From Planococcus glaciei (GTDB taxonomy: Bacteria > Bacillota > Bacilli > Bacillales_A > Planococcaceae), in contig NZ_FNDC01000004.1 in NCBI RefSeq assembly GCF_900099655.1, positions 186,001 to 250,000 on the forward strand: a DNA stretch of 64,000 nt, in the 5' to 3' direction. Positions 51,118 through 61,005 of this stretch are shown here, in pieces (the stretch's first letter is position 1; the number at the start of each line of letters is the position of its first letter). The notes beneath the pieces were generated by a model. It made no database searches. It was not told where the DNA came from and saw nothing but the letters and a program-made list of their open reading frames with translations. Made by a program: the position numbers and the translations under genes.

Positions 51118-52383
51118 ATGAAGAGATCGGCGAAGTTTTTAACATCAGTAATGCTGACAGCTACTTTGCTAGTACCGGCAATGGGCGTTAGTGCAGCAAA
51201 CGGGGAAACAGCCCAGCAGCAAGGAAATGAAACATTCCGCGTTCTTGTTGATTCGGCAAATCAAAATGAATTGAAAAATGCCAAAGGCAAATACGGTGTC
51301 CACCGTGAATTCAATTCAGAAGGCTTTACTACTACAATGAATGCAAAACAATTTGAAGCGCTTCAAAAGAACAAAAACTTAAGCGTGGAAAAAGTACCGG
51401 AATTTTCGATCGAAGAAACTTCTTCAAAGCCGGAAGCAGCGTACTCTGCAATGGCAGCTTCCCAATCTGTACCGTGGGGAATTAAGGCAATTTACAATGA
51501 CAGTGCATTGACTAAACCTACTGGCGGGGCAGGCATTAACATCGCTGTGCTGGATACAGGAGTCAATGTAAACCATACAGATTTGAAAAATAATGTGGAA
51601 CAGTGCAAAGATTTTACAACGACTACGACAGTAGTAAACAACTCGTGTGTTGACCGACAAGGGCACGGGACACACGTTGCCGGTTCAGCTTTGGCTGATG
51701 GCGGTACAGGCACTGGCGTATACGGTGTTGCTCCATCCGCTGATCTATGGGCTTATAAAGTATTGGGTGATGACGGTTCCGGGTATTCGGATGATATTGC
51801 AGCTGCCATCCGCCACGTTGCGGACCAAGCAACTGCTTTGAACACAAAAGTGGTTATCAATATGTCCCTTGGCTCATCAGGTGAAAGCAGCTTGATCACA
51901 AATGCAGTAAACTATGCTTACAGCAAAGGCGTGCTTGTCATCGCTGCAGCTGGAAACTCAGGCCCTAACCAAGGAACAATCGGCTACCCTGGAGCTTTGC
52001 AAAATGCAGTAGCTGTAGCAGCTCTTGAAAACGTGATTCAAAATGGCACTTACCGCGTAGCGGACTATTCTTCACGTGGCTATAGCGCTACAGATGGCGA
52101 TTATGTGATCAACAAAGGCGATGTGGAAGTTTCAGCACCTGGTTCTTCTGTTTACTCTACTTGGTATACAGGCGGATATTCTACAATCAGCGGAACGTCT
52201 ATGGCAACTCCGCACGTAGCAGGATTGGCTGCGAAGATTTGGGCAACAAATACTTCCGCAAGCAACACGCAATTGCGTGCTGAATTGCAGAACCGTGCTA
52301 AAGCATACGACATCCTTTCCGGTTCAGGTGCAGCAGTTGGCGACGACTATGCTTCCGGTTTCGGATTTGCTCGCGTGCGTTAA
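51118..52383 (+). CDS. Secreted subtilisin-family serine protease (S8), cold-active S41-like
   Basis: A 421-residue pre-pro-protease. Signal peptide (FLTSVMLTATLLVPAMGVSA), I9-type prodomain (about 38-110) and catalytic domain starting near QSVPWGIKAIY. Triad: Asp in AVLDTGV, His in GHGTHVAG, Ser in GTSMATPHVAG, with oxyanion Asn in AAAGNSG. Two cysteines (EQCKDF and NNSCVD) flank a Thr-rich insertion just before the His motif, matching the disulfide loop of the psychrophilic subtilisins S39/S41. No C-terminal anchor, so it is released. TAAAGGGGATT precedes the ATG. It is directly followed by a peptide-type quorum-sensing regulator gene. Confidence 0.9.
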   Translation: MKRSAKFLTSVMLTATLLVPAMGVSAANGETAQQQGNETFRVLVDSANQNELKNAKGKYGVHREFNSEGFTTTMNAKQFEALQKNKNLSVEKVPEFSIEETSSKPEAAYSAMAASQSVPWGIKAIYNDSALTKPTGGAGINIAVLDTGVNVNHTDLKNNVEQCKDFTTTTTVVNNSCVDRQGHGTHVAGSALADGGTGTGVYGVAPSADLWAYKVLGDDGSGYSDDIAAAIRHVADQATALNTKVVINMSLGSSGESSLITNAVNYAYSKGVLVIAAAGNSGPNQGTIGYPGALQNAVAVAALENVIQNGTYRVADYSSRGYSATDGDYVINKGDVEVSAPGSSVYSTWYTGGYSTISGTSMATPHVAGLAAKIWATNTSASNTQLRAELQNRAKAYDILSGSGAAVGDDYASGFGFARVR

Positions 52384-52396
52384 TCTTCTCCAAAGG

Positions 52397-52429
52397 ACAA
52401 TTCCAGCTTTCGCTGGAATTGTTTTTTTA
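52397..52429 (+). terminator. Terminator after the subtilisin gene
   Basis: ACAATTCCAGC-TTTC-GCTGGAATTGT followed by seven T residues; it separates the protease transcript from the regulator gene. Confidence 0.92.
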
Positions 52430-52467
52430 TGTTAATATTTTTTTATCTAGACTAAAAGGGTGAGCGT

Positions 52468-53706
52468 ATGAATATCGGATCTGTCATCAAGTATTACCGC
52501 ACTAAAAACAATCTAACTCAATCACAATTGGCAGACGGCATTTGTTCCATCTCGCATTTAAGTAAAATTGAATCCAATACCTATACACCGCATGAATCGA
52601 CCATTCAGGCATTATTGGTGAAAATGGGTGTTCAGTGGGAAAAAGAAGTAGACCGCTACAAACGTTTGGAACGGCAATTGGGAGAATTCATTGATTGTTC
52701 CCTGCATTACGACTTGGCTACTATGGAAAGGCAATACAGCCAGCTGGAACAGGAAAATGATTATATTCAATCCAGCGATTTAGTGAACCAATACGAGCTC
52801 TATAAATTCCGTTACTACATTTACCAGAACGATCAAGCCAAAGCGGAGCGGCAGAAGCAATTGCTTGAAAGGCTGGAAGGCTCTTTTACCGCACCCGAAA
52901 AATGGCTTCATCAGTTTTTTCAGTCGCTTTATTACACGATGCTCAACAAAACGGAAGAATCGCTCCGATATCTGGACGGCCTGGATAAAGGAATCCAAAG
53001 CATTCCCCAAAAGTTTGAAGGGGAATATTATTACCAGAAAGCCCGTCTGCTGATTTTGCATGACCGCTTTGAAATGTCTGCCCACTATGCAGAAAGAGCC
53101 GTCCAGTATTATCAGCTTCACCACAACTACATCCGGCTGCTTCATGCCCAACTGTTGCTGGCCATCAACTATACAAGACGTAATTTGCTGGCACAGGCGG
53201 GCGGCATATACGAAGTATTAAAGCGAAACGCCCATTTGACCGGCCAACATGATTTATATAACCAAACCGTCTATAATTTTGTGGAATTATTAAAGCAAAA
53301 AGAAGAATACCAGCAAGCAAGGGAACTTTTGCATGAATTAAAAGAAAATGTTCCCAGACATTCTTATTTCTACAAAGCCGTACTCGTCAGTTTACTGGAA
53401 ACGAAGCTGGAAAAACCAGCTGACGCCATGCCGCTAATCAATGAATTGCGGGAATTGGCAAAAGAACCTTCAGATGAATATTTTCGCATATATGCAAACT
53501 ATTTCGAAAAGCGTAGTTTTTCCCAAGAGGACCTTTGGACCTATTGTGAAGAAAAAATGTTTCCATTTTTCAGAAAAAATGGTTATATAAAAGAAGGTAA
53601 AAAAGTTGCCGCTGAACTGATCGATTACTATCAGCGGAATAAAGAGTGGGAGAAAGCTCATTTCTACCGCACTTATAATGAACGAAATGGTGGTGAATAT
53701 TTATGA
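52468..53706 (+). CDS. RRNPP-type quorum-sensing regulator (XRE HTH plus TPR)
   Basis: A 412-residue regulator. Residues 1-60 form an XRE helix-turn-helix of the PlcR/NprR kind (IKYYRTKNNLTQSQLADGICSISHLSKIES). The remaining 350 residues are helical TPR-like repeats rich in Tyr, Leu and Gln, the region that binds signalling peptides in this family. AAAGGGTGAG precedes the ATG. Its TGA overlaps the ATG of a 33-residue exported-peptide gene, as in rap-phr and nprR-nprX pairs. The upstream neighbour is a secreted subtilisin, a class of gene controlled by NprR and PlcR. The sequence is distant from those two, so name and target remain open. Confidence 0.85.
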   Translation: MNIGSVIKYYRTKNNLTQSQLADGICSISHLSKIESNTYTPHESTIQALLVKMGVQWEKEVDRYKRLERQLGEFIDCSLHYDLATMERQYSQLEQENDYIQSSDLVNQYELYKFRYYIYQNDQAKAERQKQLLERLEGSFTAPEKWLHQFFQSLYYTMLNKTEESLRYLDGLDKGIQSIPQKFEGEYYYQKARLLILHDRFEMSAHYAERAVQYYQLHHNYIRLLHAQLLLAINYTRRNLLAQAGGIYEVLKRNAHLTGQHDLYNQTVYNFVELLKQKEEYQQARELLHELKENVPRHSYFYKAVLVSLLETKLEKPADAMPLINELRELAKEPSDEYFRIYANYFEKRSFSQEDLWTYCEEKMFPFFRKNGYIKEGKKVAAELIDYYQRNKEWEKAHFYRTYNERNGGEYL

Positions 53707-53804
53707 AAACCGTGAAAAACTTATTCGCATCAATCCTGACGGCAGCGATGATTGCTGCAGTCGCATTGCCGATGGCAGCGCCGCACATTTTGCCGCCGCT
53801 TTAA
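53703..53804 (+). CDS. Putative quorum-sensing propeptide (33 residues)
   Basis: The ATG at 53703 overlaps the regulator's TGA by four bases (ATGA). The peptide has a basic N-terminus (MKTVKN), a hydrophobic core (LFASILTAAMIAAVALPMAA) and a short C-terminal tail PHILPPL. That is the layout of PapR, NprX and Phr precursors: export by Sec, trimming outside, re-import by Opp and binding to the TPR regulator. Cleavage after AVA or MAA would leave a 7-12 residue product; PHILPPL is exactly seven. GGTGGT precedes the start. A hairpin terminator follows 19 bases after the stop. It is too short for usual gene calling. Confidence 0.72.
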   Translation: MKTVKNLFASILTAAMIAAVALPMAAPHILPPL

Positions 53805-53823
53805 GCAAAAAACGTATAATCAG

Positions 53824-53855
53824 GGCTTTCAGCCATTCTGGCTGGAAGCCTTTTT
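53824..53855 (+). terminator. Terminator of the regulator-propeptide operon
   Basis: GGCTTTCAGCCA-TTC-TGGCTGGAAGCC followed by TTTTT; one mismatch in the stem. Confidence 0.85.
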
Positions 53856-53943
53856 GCGTTGCAAAAATAGCCTTTAAATGAGAACTTTTAATAGGCTTTC
53901 CCTATAATAGAAAGAAATGATGAGAGGAAGGACGGGGAAGGGG

Positions 53944-54621
53944 ATGTACCAGAAAAAACAATATGTTTTTAAAGGCACAGAAACAGTGTTGGCAACTGTC
54001 AGAAATTATAGGGAAGAAGATTTCGCAGGGCTGATTGCCGTCCAGCAGGAAAGTTTTCCGCCGCCGTTTCCAGAAGACTTGTGGTGGACAAAAGAGCAAT
54101 TGGCCAGCCATTTGAAGCATTTCCCGGAAGGCGCCATTTGCGTAGAAGTGAACGGAGAAATTGCGGGATCAATGACCAGCCTGCTGGTCGACTTTGATCC
54201 GCTGCATCCACAGCACACGTGGGAAGAAGTGACAGACAGTGGCTCGATCGGCAATCACAAGCCCGATGGAAAAACGCTTTACATTGCAGACTTATGCGTC
54301 AAACCGTCGTTCCGCAAGCTCGATTTAGGCAAGTTGATGATGCAGTCGATGTATGAGCATGTAGTCCATTACGAGTTGGACCGGCTCTTGGGCGGGGGAA
54401 GAATCTCGGGCTATCACAAACACGCTAGTAAACTGACCGCTGAACAATACGTCGAAGATGTGGTCAGCGGCAAATTAAAAGACCCGGTCATCACATTTTT
54501 GCTCCGCTGCGGCCGAACCCCACTGTCGCTCGTTTCCGATTATCTGGAGGACGCCGAATCGCATAACTATGCTTTATTGATGGAATGGAAAAATCCTTTT
54601 ATCGAAAACAAATCGCTGTAA
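53944..54621 (+). CDS. GNAT-family N-acetyltransferase
   Basis: About 225 residues. The acetyl-CoA fold is seen in AICVEVNGEIAGSMTSLLVDFD, LYIADLCVKPSFRKLDLGKLMMQSM (motif A) and the long C-terminal extension DPVITFLLRCGRTPLSLVSDYLEDAESHNYALLMEWKNPF. That extension is characteristic of a subgroup related to the GNAT half of GNAT/nitrilase fusions. The ATG at 53944 follows GGGGAAGGGG closely; a start at 53917 is possible. The acceptor is unknown. Confidence 0.75.
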   Translation: MYQKKQYVFKGTETVLATVRNYREEDFAGLIAVQQESFPPPFPEDLWWTKEQLASHLKHFPEGAICVEVNGEIAGSMTSLLVDFDPLHPQHTWEEVTDSGSIGNHKPDGKTLYIADLCVKPSFRKLDLGKLMMQSMYEHVVHYELDRLLGGGRISGYHKHASKLTAEQYVEDVVSGKLKDPVITFLLRCGRTPLSLVSDYLEDAESHNYALLMEWKNPFIENKSL

Positions 54622-54647
54622 AGCTTGATAAAAGCAAATGCGGCACC

Positions 54648-54688
54648 TAAAAAAGCGGTGATTGCAATTTTGCAATCGCCGCTTTTTT
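54648..54688. terminator. Bidirectional terminator
   Basis: AAAAAAGCGGTGATTGCA-ATTT-TGCAATCGCCGCTTTTTT between the two convergent GNAT genes. Confidence 0.9.
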
Positions 54689-55193
54689 ACGGGATTAAAT
54701 TGAGCCGAAAAGCTTTCACAATGATGCCGTCGTCCAAAGGTTCAAAGTCCAAAGAAGGGACCCGGCTGAATCCGAGTTGTTTGTATAGGCGCATGGCACT
54801 TTCCATAAAATGAGCGGTATGCAAGCCGATGAACGGATAGCCTTGTTCTTTGGCGACAGCTACGCAATGCTCAACCAAGGCTTTGCCGATTCCGTTGCTT
54901 CTAAAATTTGCATCAACAGCGAGCATGCGGATTTCCGGATATTCAAGCGCTGCTGTATCCCATTCATAAGCTTTTGATTGGGAAGGAAACAAAACCACGC
55001 TTCCGGCAATCGCTCCATTTATTTCCGAAACAAAAACTTCCGCACCGGCGTTTTTGGCATTTTCGGAAGTTAAGGTGTTTTTTAATATTTCCCAATGGCC
55101 AGCGGGAATGACGTTGCTAAAAGGTTCATACGAGGCCAGCCGCTGCTTTTTAATGGTTTCATATTCATGGGCAAATGCTTGTCTGATCTTCAA
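54687..55193 (-). CDS. GNAT-family N-acetyltransferase
   Basis: A 168-residue GNAT. The acetyl-CoA-binding motif A is IRMLAVDANFRSNGIGKALVEHC, and the C-terminal AMRLYKQLGFSRVP is typical. It should acetylate a small molecule or protein amine; the substrate is unknown. The ATG has a GGAGGTAT-type site upstream on the minus strand. Convergent with the other GNAT gene but only distantly similar to it. Confidence 0.82.
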   Translation of the reverse strand: MKIRQAFAHEYETIKKQRLASYEPFSNVIPAGHWEILKNTLTSENAKNAGAEVFVSEINGAIAGSVVLFPSQSKAYEWDTAALEYPEIRMLAVDANFRSNGIGKALVEHCVAVAKEQGYPFIGLHTAHFMESAMRLYKQLGFSRVPSLDFEPLDDGIIVKAFRLNLIP

Positions 55194-55382
55194 AAATATA
55201 CCTCCCGTTCATGATAAATATCTCGAATTAAGAATAATTGCCTTTAGTATAGCATTTTTTTTTCAAAGAAGCGGCAGGAATGATAAAAGAATGACATTTC
55301 CAACTTTCTGTAAATGTAAAGGCTTACATGTGAAAGTTTTTTGACGATTTAAAATTAAATAGAGAGAAAAATTTTAAATACA

Positions 55383-55410
55383 TTGAATTGTTTTAATATT
55401 TCTCTATAAT
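55383..55410 (+). promoter_or_regulatory. SigA-type promoter of ilvD
   Basis: TTGAAT (55383-55388) and TATAAT (55405-55410), 16-base spacer, 26 bases before the ATG, in a very AT-rich region. No convincing CodY or T-box signal was found. Confidence 0.65.
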
Positions 55411-55436
55411 GAGTTAAAAGAAAGGAAAGATGCCTT

Positions 55437-57152
55437 ATGACAAAAGATTTGCGTATCAACAGTAAAGTGTTCGAAGGGGCGATGAAAGCGCCGAACCGAG
55501 CCATGCTCCGAGCTGTAGGCTTTTCTGACGATGATTTCACCAAGCCGCAAATTGGTGTAGCAAGTACATGGAGCGAAGTGACTCCTTGCAATATACATAT
55601 TCATGATTTGGCAGTGAGCGCGAAAAAAGGGGCGGCAGAAGCAGGCGGAAAGCCGATGATTTTCAATACGATCACCGTTTCGGACGGGATTTCAATGGGG
55701 ACGGAAGGGATGAAATACTCGCTTTCAAGCCGGGATGTGATTGCCGATTCGATTGAAACCGTGGTAGGCGCGGAAAGTTTAGACGGCTTAGTCGCAATCG
55801 GCGGCTGCGATAAAAACATTCCAGGCTGTTTGATTGCTATTGCGAATTCGGAAGTTCCGGCAGTCTTTGTCTACGGTGGAACAATTGCGCCGGGAAGAAA
55901 CAACGGCCAGGATATCGACATTGTGTCGGTTTTTGAAGGAGTGGGCCAGCACAATGCCGGTACGATCGATGACGGCGCTCTCCGCAAAATCGAATGCGCC
56001 GCTTGTCCAGGTGCCGGTTCTTGCGGCGGGATGTACACAGCAAACACGATGGCTTCCGCCGCTGAAGCGATGGGCATGAGTTTGCCGGGCAGTTCGTCAA
56101 ATCCCGCAGAAACAGAAGGCAAGAAAGCAGATTGTGAAGCCGCAGGAGCAGCCGTCTATAATTTGCTCGAACAAGGGATTTACCCAAAAGACATCATGAC
56201 CAAAGAAGCGTTTGAAAATGCCATTACCGTTGTGATGGCGCTTGGCGGTTCAACCAATGCCATCTTGCATCTATTGGCCATTGCGCATGCGGCAGAGGTT
56301 GATTTGACGATTGACGATTTTGACCGCATCCAAAAAACGGTGCCGCATATCGCCGATCTAAAACCGAGCGGCAAATACGTCATGCAGGATCTGCACCGCG
56401 TTGGCGGTGTGCAGGCTGTGATGAAAGTGTTGCTTGAGGCAGGCTATTTGCACGGCGACTGCATGACGGTTACCGGTAAAACCTTGGCGGAAAACTTGAA
56501 AGAGGCACCGGATCTTTTGGAAGGCCAGCAAGTGATCATGCCGTTCGATAAGCCGAAACGAAAAGACGGTCCGTTGATTGTACTAAAAGGGAATTTGTCT
56601 CCGCGCGGCGCAGTCGCCAAAATGTCGGGCGTTAAAGTGAAACGCCATTCAGGGCCGGCACGCGTTTTTGACAACGAACCGGAAGCGACAGCAGCTGTAA
56701 TGGCAGACGAAATCAACGACGGCGACGTGTTGGTGATCCGTTATGTGGGGCCAAAAGGCGGTCCGGGAATGCCGGAAATGCTGTCGATTTCAGGAATCCT
56801 TGTCGGCAAAGGCATGGATGAGAAAGTAGCCTTGCTGACAGATGGCCGTTTCTCCGGCGGTACGCATGGACTGGTGGTCGGACATATCGCGCCGGAAGCG
56901 CAAGTCGGCGGACCGATCGCTCTTTTGAAAGAAGGAGATATCGTCACGATCGATTCGGATACCCAGGAAATTACGATGGATGTTTCAGAAGAAGAATTGG
57001 AAGCACGCCGTAATGCGTGGGTGGCTCCGCCGCTGCATAAGAAAGGCGTACTCGGGAAATATGCGCACAACGTGACCTGCTCTTCCAAAGGAGCGGTGAC
57101 CGATTACTTGAACCGAGAACAAACGGAAGCGACAGTTACGGTGAAAAATTAA
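55437..57152 (+). CDS. ilvD: Dihydroxy-acid dehydratase
   Basis: A 571-residue enzyme of branched-chain amino-acid synthesis that dehydrates 2,3-dihydroxy-isovalerate to the 2-oxo acid (and the isoleucine homologue). Conserved cysteines for the iron-sulfur cluster are in [16 protein letters not shown] and [16 protein letters not shown]. The active-site GGSTNAILH and the C-terminal [19 protein letters not shown] are present. It stands alone rather than in an ilv-leu operon. AAGGAAAGATG precedes the ATG. Confidence 0.95.
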   Translation: MTKDLRINSKVFEGAMKAPNRAMLRAVGFSDDDFTKPQIGVASTWSEVTPCNIHIHDLAVSAKKGAAEAGGKPMIFNTITVSDGISMGTEGMKYSLSSRDVIADSIETVVGAESLDGLVAIGGCDKNIPGCLIAIANSEVPAVFVYGGTIAPGRNNGQDIDIVSVFEGVGQHNAGTIDDGALRKIECAACPGAGSCGGMYTANTMASAAEAMGMSLPGSSSNPAETEGKKADCEAAGAAVYNLLEQGIYPKDIMTKEAFENAITVVMALGGSTNAILHLLAIAHAAEVDLTIDDFDRIQKTVPHIADLKPSGKYVMQDLHRVGGVQAVMKVLLEAGYLHGDCMTVTGKTLAENLKEAPDLLEGQQVIMPFDKPKRKDGPLIVLKGNLSPRGAVAKMSGVKVKRHSGPARVFDNEPEATAAVMADEINDGDVLVIRYVGPKGGPGMPEMLSISGILVGKGMDEKVALLTDGRFSGGTHGLVVGHIAPEAQVGGPIALLKEGDIVTIDSDTQEITMDVSEEELEARRNAWVAPPLHKKGVLGKYAHNVTCSSKGAVTDYLNREQTEATVTVKN

Positions 57153-57165
57153 TAAAAGAATTGGA

Positions 57166-57199
57166 AAAGGGATGCCCTCGAGTTGAGGGCATCCCTTTG
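57166..57199 (+). terminator. Terminator after ilvD
   Basis: AAAGGGATGCCCTC pairs with GAGGGCATCCCTTT around a 6-base loop. Confidence 0.88.
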
Positions 57200-57518
57200 A
57201 TTTTGCAAGGTAACATTAATTTATTTTTGACTCAATTTTTCAACCCGTTTCATCGGGGGAATCATTTCCATTGAAAGTTCTTTCTTTCAGTGCCGCGGTC
57301 ATAGTTCCACTGGGTGCCTTCTAACTTAAGCAACGTAAACCCTACCTTCTTTTACGTCCTTGCGATCCTGAAATCGCGCCAGTGTGAATAAGTATTCTCA
57401 AAAACATTGTTGTAGAATGCCAGATTATCAAAATATATCCGTTACCTCTTTGTTAACTAAACTAGTATCTCACAAATAAACGAGCAAGTCAACTGATTAG
57501 CTGATACAAGGATTTGTT
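57200..57518. other. Intergenic region before pncB, no gene supported
   Basis: About 320 bases with no frame bearing a ribosome site. On the minus strand, short stretches read like protein (LEGTQWNYDRGTERKNFQW near 57255-57325), possibly the worn remains of a gene. The evidence is too weak to call one. Confidence 0.4.
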
Positions 57519-57546
57519 TTTTGAAACGTGACTATTGGGGTATAAT
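57519..57546 (+). promoter_or_regulatory. Probable promoter of pncB-nadE
   Basis: TATAAT at 57541-57546 with a weak -35 (TTTTGA, 57519-57524) at 16 bases. Confidence 0.5.
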
Positions 57547-57582
57547 AAGAAAAATTACACCATGCGGAAGAAGGAGATTTTT

Positions 57583-59052
57583 ATGCAGAAAACATACTCA
57601 GATGACAGCTTAGCCTTACATACCGATTTATACCAAATCAATATGTCCGAGTCTTATTGGGCAGATGGCATGCATGAACGAAAAGCGGTGTTTGAACTTT
57701 TTTTCCGGAAGCTGCCGTTTGGGAATGGCTATGCCATTTTTGCCGGGTTGGAACGTGTCCTTGATTATTTAAGAGATTTCCGTTTCACTGAAAGCGACCT
57801 TGCGTACCTTCAAGAAGAAGTCGGCTACAAAGAAGACTATATCGAATATTTGCGGACGGTGCGTTTTACAGGAAACGTCTACTCTGTTCTGGAAGGAGAG
57901 CTGGTTTTCCAGAACGAACCGCTGATCCGGATCGAGGCTCCTTTGGTAGAAGCCCAATTAATCGAAACTGCTCTTTTAAATATCGTCAATTACCAAACCT
58001 TGATTGCGACGAAAGCAAGCCGCATCAAACAGATTGTCAAGGAACAGCGGGTGATGGAATTTGGTACGCGGCGTGCGCAGGAAATGGATGCGGCCGTTTG
58101 GGGAACGAGAGCCGCTTTTATCGGCGGACTTGAAGCGACAAGCAATGTCCGGGCAGGCAAACGATTCGGTATTCCGGTTGCCGGAACCCATGCCCATTCC
58201 ATGGTCCAGGCTTATAAAGATGAATACGAAGCGTTTCACTCGTATGCCAAGCGCCACAAAGACTGCGTATTTCTTGTGGACACATACGATACGCTGAAAT
58301 CCGGTGTGCCGACTGCAATCCGGGTAGCGAAAGAACTGGGGGACAAAATCAATTTCCAAGGTATCCGCCTGGACAGCGGAGATATTGCCTTTCTCTCGAA
58401 AGAAGCCCGTAAAATGCTGGATGAAGCCGGTTTCCCGGATGTCAAAATTGTCGTCTCCAACGATTTGGATGAATACACGATATTGAACTTGAAAGCGCAG
58501 GGGGCACGTGTGGATTCCTGGGGGATCGGGACAAAGCTGATTACCGCTTACGATCAACCGGCGCTTGGCGCAGTATACAAAATCGTAGCCATTGAAAACG
58601 AACACGGCGAAATGGAAGATACCATTAAAATTTCCGGCAACGCGGAAAAAGTCACGACTCCGGGCCAGAAAAACGTTTATCGGATTATAGACAGGGAAAA
58701 TGGAAAATCAGAAGGTGATTATATTGCGATGCAGGATGAAAACCCTGCTGAAGAAGATCATTTGAAAATGTTCCACCCGGTCCACACCTATGTCTCGAAA
58801 TTTGTTTCCAATTTTGATGCAGTGAATATCCACCACCATGTCGTGGAAAACGGAGAAATCATTTATGAAAATCCTTCTGTCCAGGAAATGCAGGAATTTG
58901 CAGCGAAGAATCTGGAACTGTTGTGGGACGAATACAAACGTTCGTTAAATCCGGAAGAATACCCAGTCGATTTAAGCCAGAAATGCTGGGACAACAAGAT
59001 GCGCAATATCCAGGAAGTGAAAGACGCAATTCAACAACTTACAGGAAAATAA
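57583..59052 (+). CDS. pncB: Nicotinate phosphoribosyltransferase
   Basis: A 489-residue enzyme of the Preiss-Handler NAD salvage route, making nicotinate mononucleotide from nicotinate and PRPP. Signatures: LHTDLYQINMSESYW at the N-terminus, the catalytic-His segment MEFGTRRAQ and AGTHAHSMV, and IRLDSGDIAFLSKEARK. AAGGAG lies six bases before the ATG at 57583; an upstream in-frame start has no ribosome site. nadE follows after 12 bases. Confidence 0.93.
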   Translation: MQKTYSDDSLALHTDLYQINMSESYWADGMHERKAVFELFFRKLPFGNGYAIFAGLERVLDYLRDFRFTESDLAYLQEEVGYKEDYIEYLRTVRFTGNVYSVLEGELVFQNEPLIRIEAPLVEAQLIETALLNIVNYQTLIATKASRIKQIVKEQRVMEFGTRRAQEMDAAVWGTRAAFIGGLEATSNVRAGKRFGIPVAGTHAHSMVQAYKDEYEAFHSYAKRHKDCVFLVDTYDTLKSGVPTAIRVAKELGDKINFQGIRLDSGDIAFLSKEARKMLDEAGFPDVKIVVSNDLDEYTILNLKAQGARVDSWGIGTKLITAYDQPALGAVYKIVAIENEHGEMEDTIKISGNAEKVTTPGQKNVYRIIDRENGKSEGDYIAMQDENPAEEDHLKMFHPVHTYVSKFVSNFDAVNIHHHVVENGEIIYENPSVQEMQEFAAKNLELLWDEYKRSLNPEEYPVDLSQKCWDNKMRNIQEVKDAIQQLTGK

Positions 59053-59064
59053 GGGGGAGTATTC

Positions 59065-59892
59065 ATGTCAGATTTGCAAAAAACGATCATTGAAGAACTT
59101 AAAGTTCAGCCTTCCATAAATCCGAAAGAAGAGATTGAACGAACGGTTTCATTTTTAAAAGAATATTTGGTGAAGCATCCGTTTTTAAAAGGATTTGTTT
59201 TAGGCATCTCCGGAGGTCAGGATTCTACCTTAGCAGGAAAGCTGGCGCAAATGGCGGTTGATGAGTTGAACGCAGAAGCGGGAGAAGCTGCATACGGCTT
59301 TTACGCAATCCGCTTGCCGTACGGGGAACAGTTCGATGAACACGATGCGCAGGATGCCATTGAGTTTATCAACCCGACGAAAGTGTATACAGTCAATATC
59401 AAAGAAGCGGTGGATGCCAGCAAACGCGCTTTGGATGCTGCAGGCATTGAGCTGACGGATTTTGCCAAAGGAAACGAAAAAGCGCGTGAACGGATGAAAG
59501 TGCAATTTTCAGCTGCAGCGATGCACAATGCGGTTGTCCTTGGGACGGACCATGCAGCTGAAGCGATTACCGGTTTCTACACAAAATTCGGCGACGGGGC
59601 TGCTGACTTGACTCCGTTGTTCCGCTTGAACAAACGCCAAGGCCGGGCGATGTTGAAGGAACTTGGTTCGCCGGAGCATTTGTACATGAAAATTCCGACA
59701 GCTGATCTGGAAGAAGATAAACCCGCAATTCCGGATGAAGTGGCGCTTGGCATCACCTATGACATGATTGATGATTATTTGGAAGGCAAGAAAATTCCGC
59801 AAGATGCACAGGAAAAACTGGAAGGCTATTACTTGCGTTCCCAGCACAAACGCCACTTGCCGATCACGATTTTTGATGATTTTTGGAAATAA
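59065..59892 (+). CDS. nadE: NH3-dependent NAD+ synthetase
   Basis: A 275-residue enzyme that amidates nicotinate adenine dinucleotide to NAD+. The ATP-pyrophosphatase P-loop is [31 protein letters not shown] and [15 protein letters not shown] are family signatures. No glutaminase domain, so ammonia is the nitrogen source. Translated just after pncB (ribosome site AAGGGGGAG), giving a compact salvage operon. Confidence 0.95.
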   Translation: MSDLQKTIIEELKVQPSINPKEEIERTVSFLKEYLVKHPFLKGFVLGISGGQDSTLAGKLAQMAVDELNAEAGEAAYGFYAIRLPYGEQFDEHDAQDAIEFINPTKVYTVNIKEAVDASKRALDAAGIELTDFAKGNEKARERMKVQFSAAAMHNAVVLGTDHAAEAITGFYTKFGDGAADLTPLFRLNKRQGRAMLKELGSPEHLYMKIPTADLEEDKPAIPDEVALGITYDMIDDYLEGKKIPQDAQEKLEGYYLRSQHKRHLPITIFDDFWK

Positions 59893-59902
59893 CTCAAATG
59901 CA

Positions 59903-59933
59903 ACAGAGCTTAGCTTTTTAAGCTCTGTTTTTT
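59903..59933 (+). terminator. Terminator after nadE
   Basis: ACAGAGCTTA-GCTTT-TTAAGCTCTGT followed by six T residues. Confidence 0.88.
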
Positions 59934-60054
59934 ATTTGCGGAAAAAGTCCCTGCGAAAGTTACAGACAGTTGAGAAAATTATATAAATTCGTTATGCTTA
60001 TGATAAGATTTCGACAACTTAAAATACGCGAATTTATATACTGGGGGAATCAGG

Positions 60055-61001
<947 letters not shown>

Positions 61002-61005
<4 letters not shown>

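Noticed and set aside
55330-55400. CodY-box-like AT-rich inverted repeat before ilvD
   Set aside because: Best alignment has about four mismatches to the CodY consensus in very AT-rich DNA, not distinguishable from chance.
57240-57330. T-box- or gene-like sequence on the minus strand between ilvD and pncB
   Set aside because: AGTGGAACTATGACCGCGG only loosely resembles the T-box AGGGTGGNACCGCG core, there is no downstream gene on that strand, and the protein-like stretch is too short.
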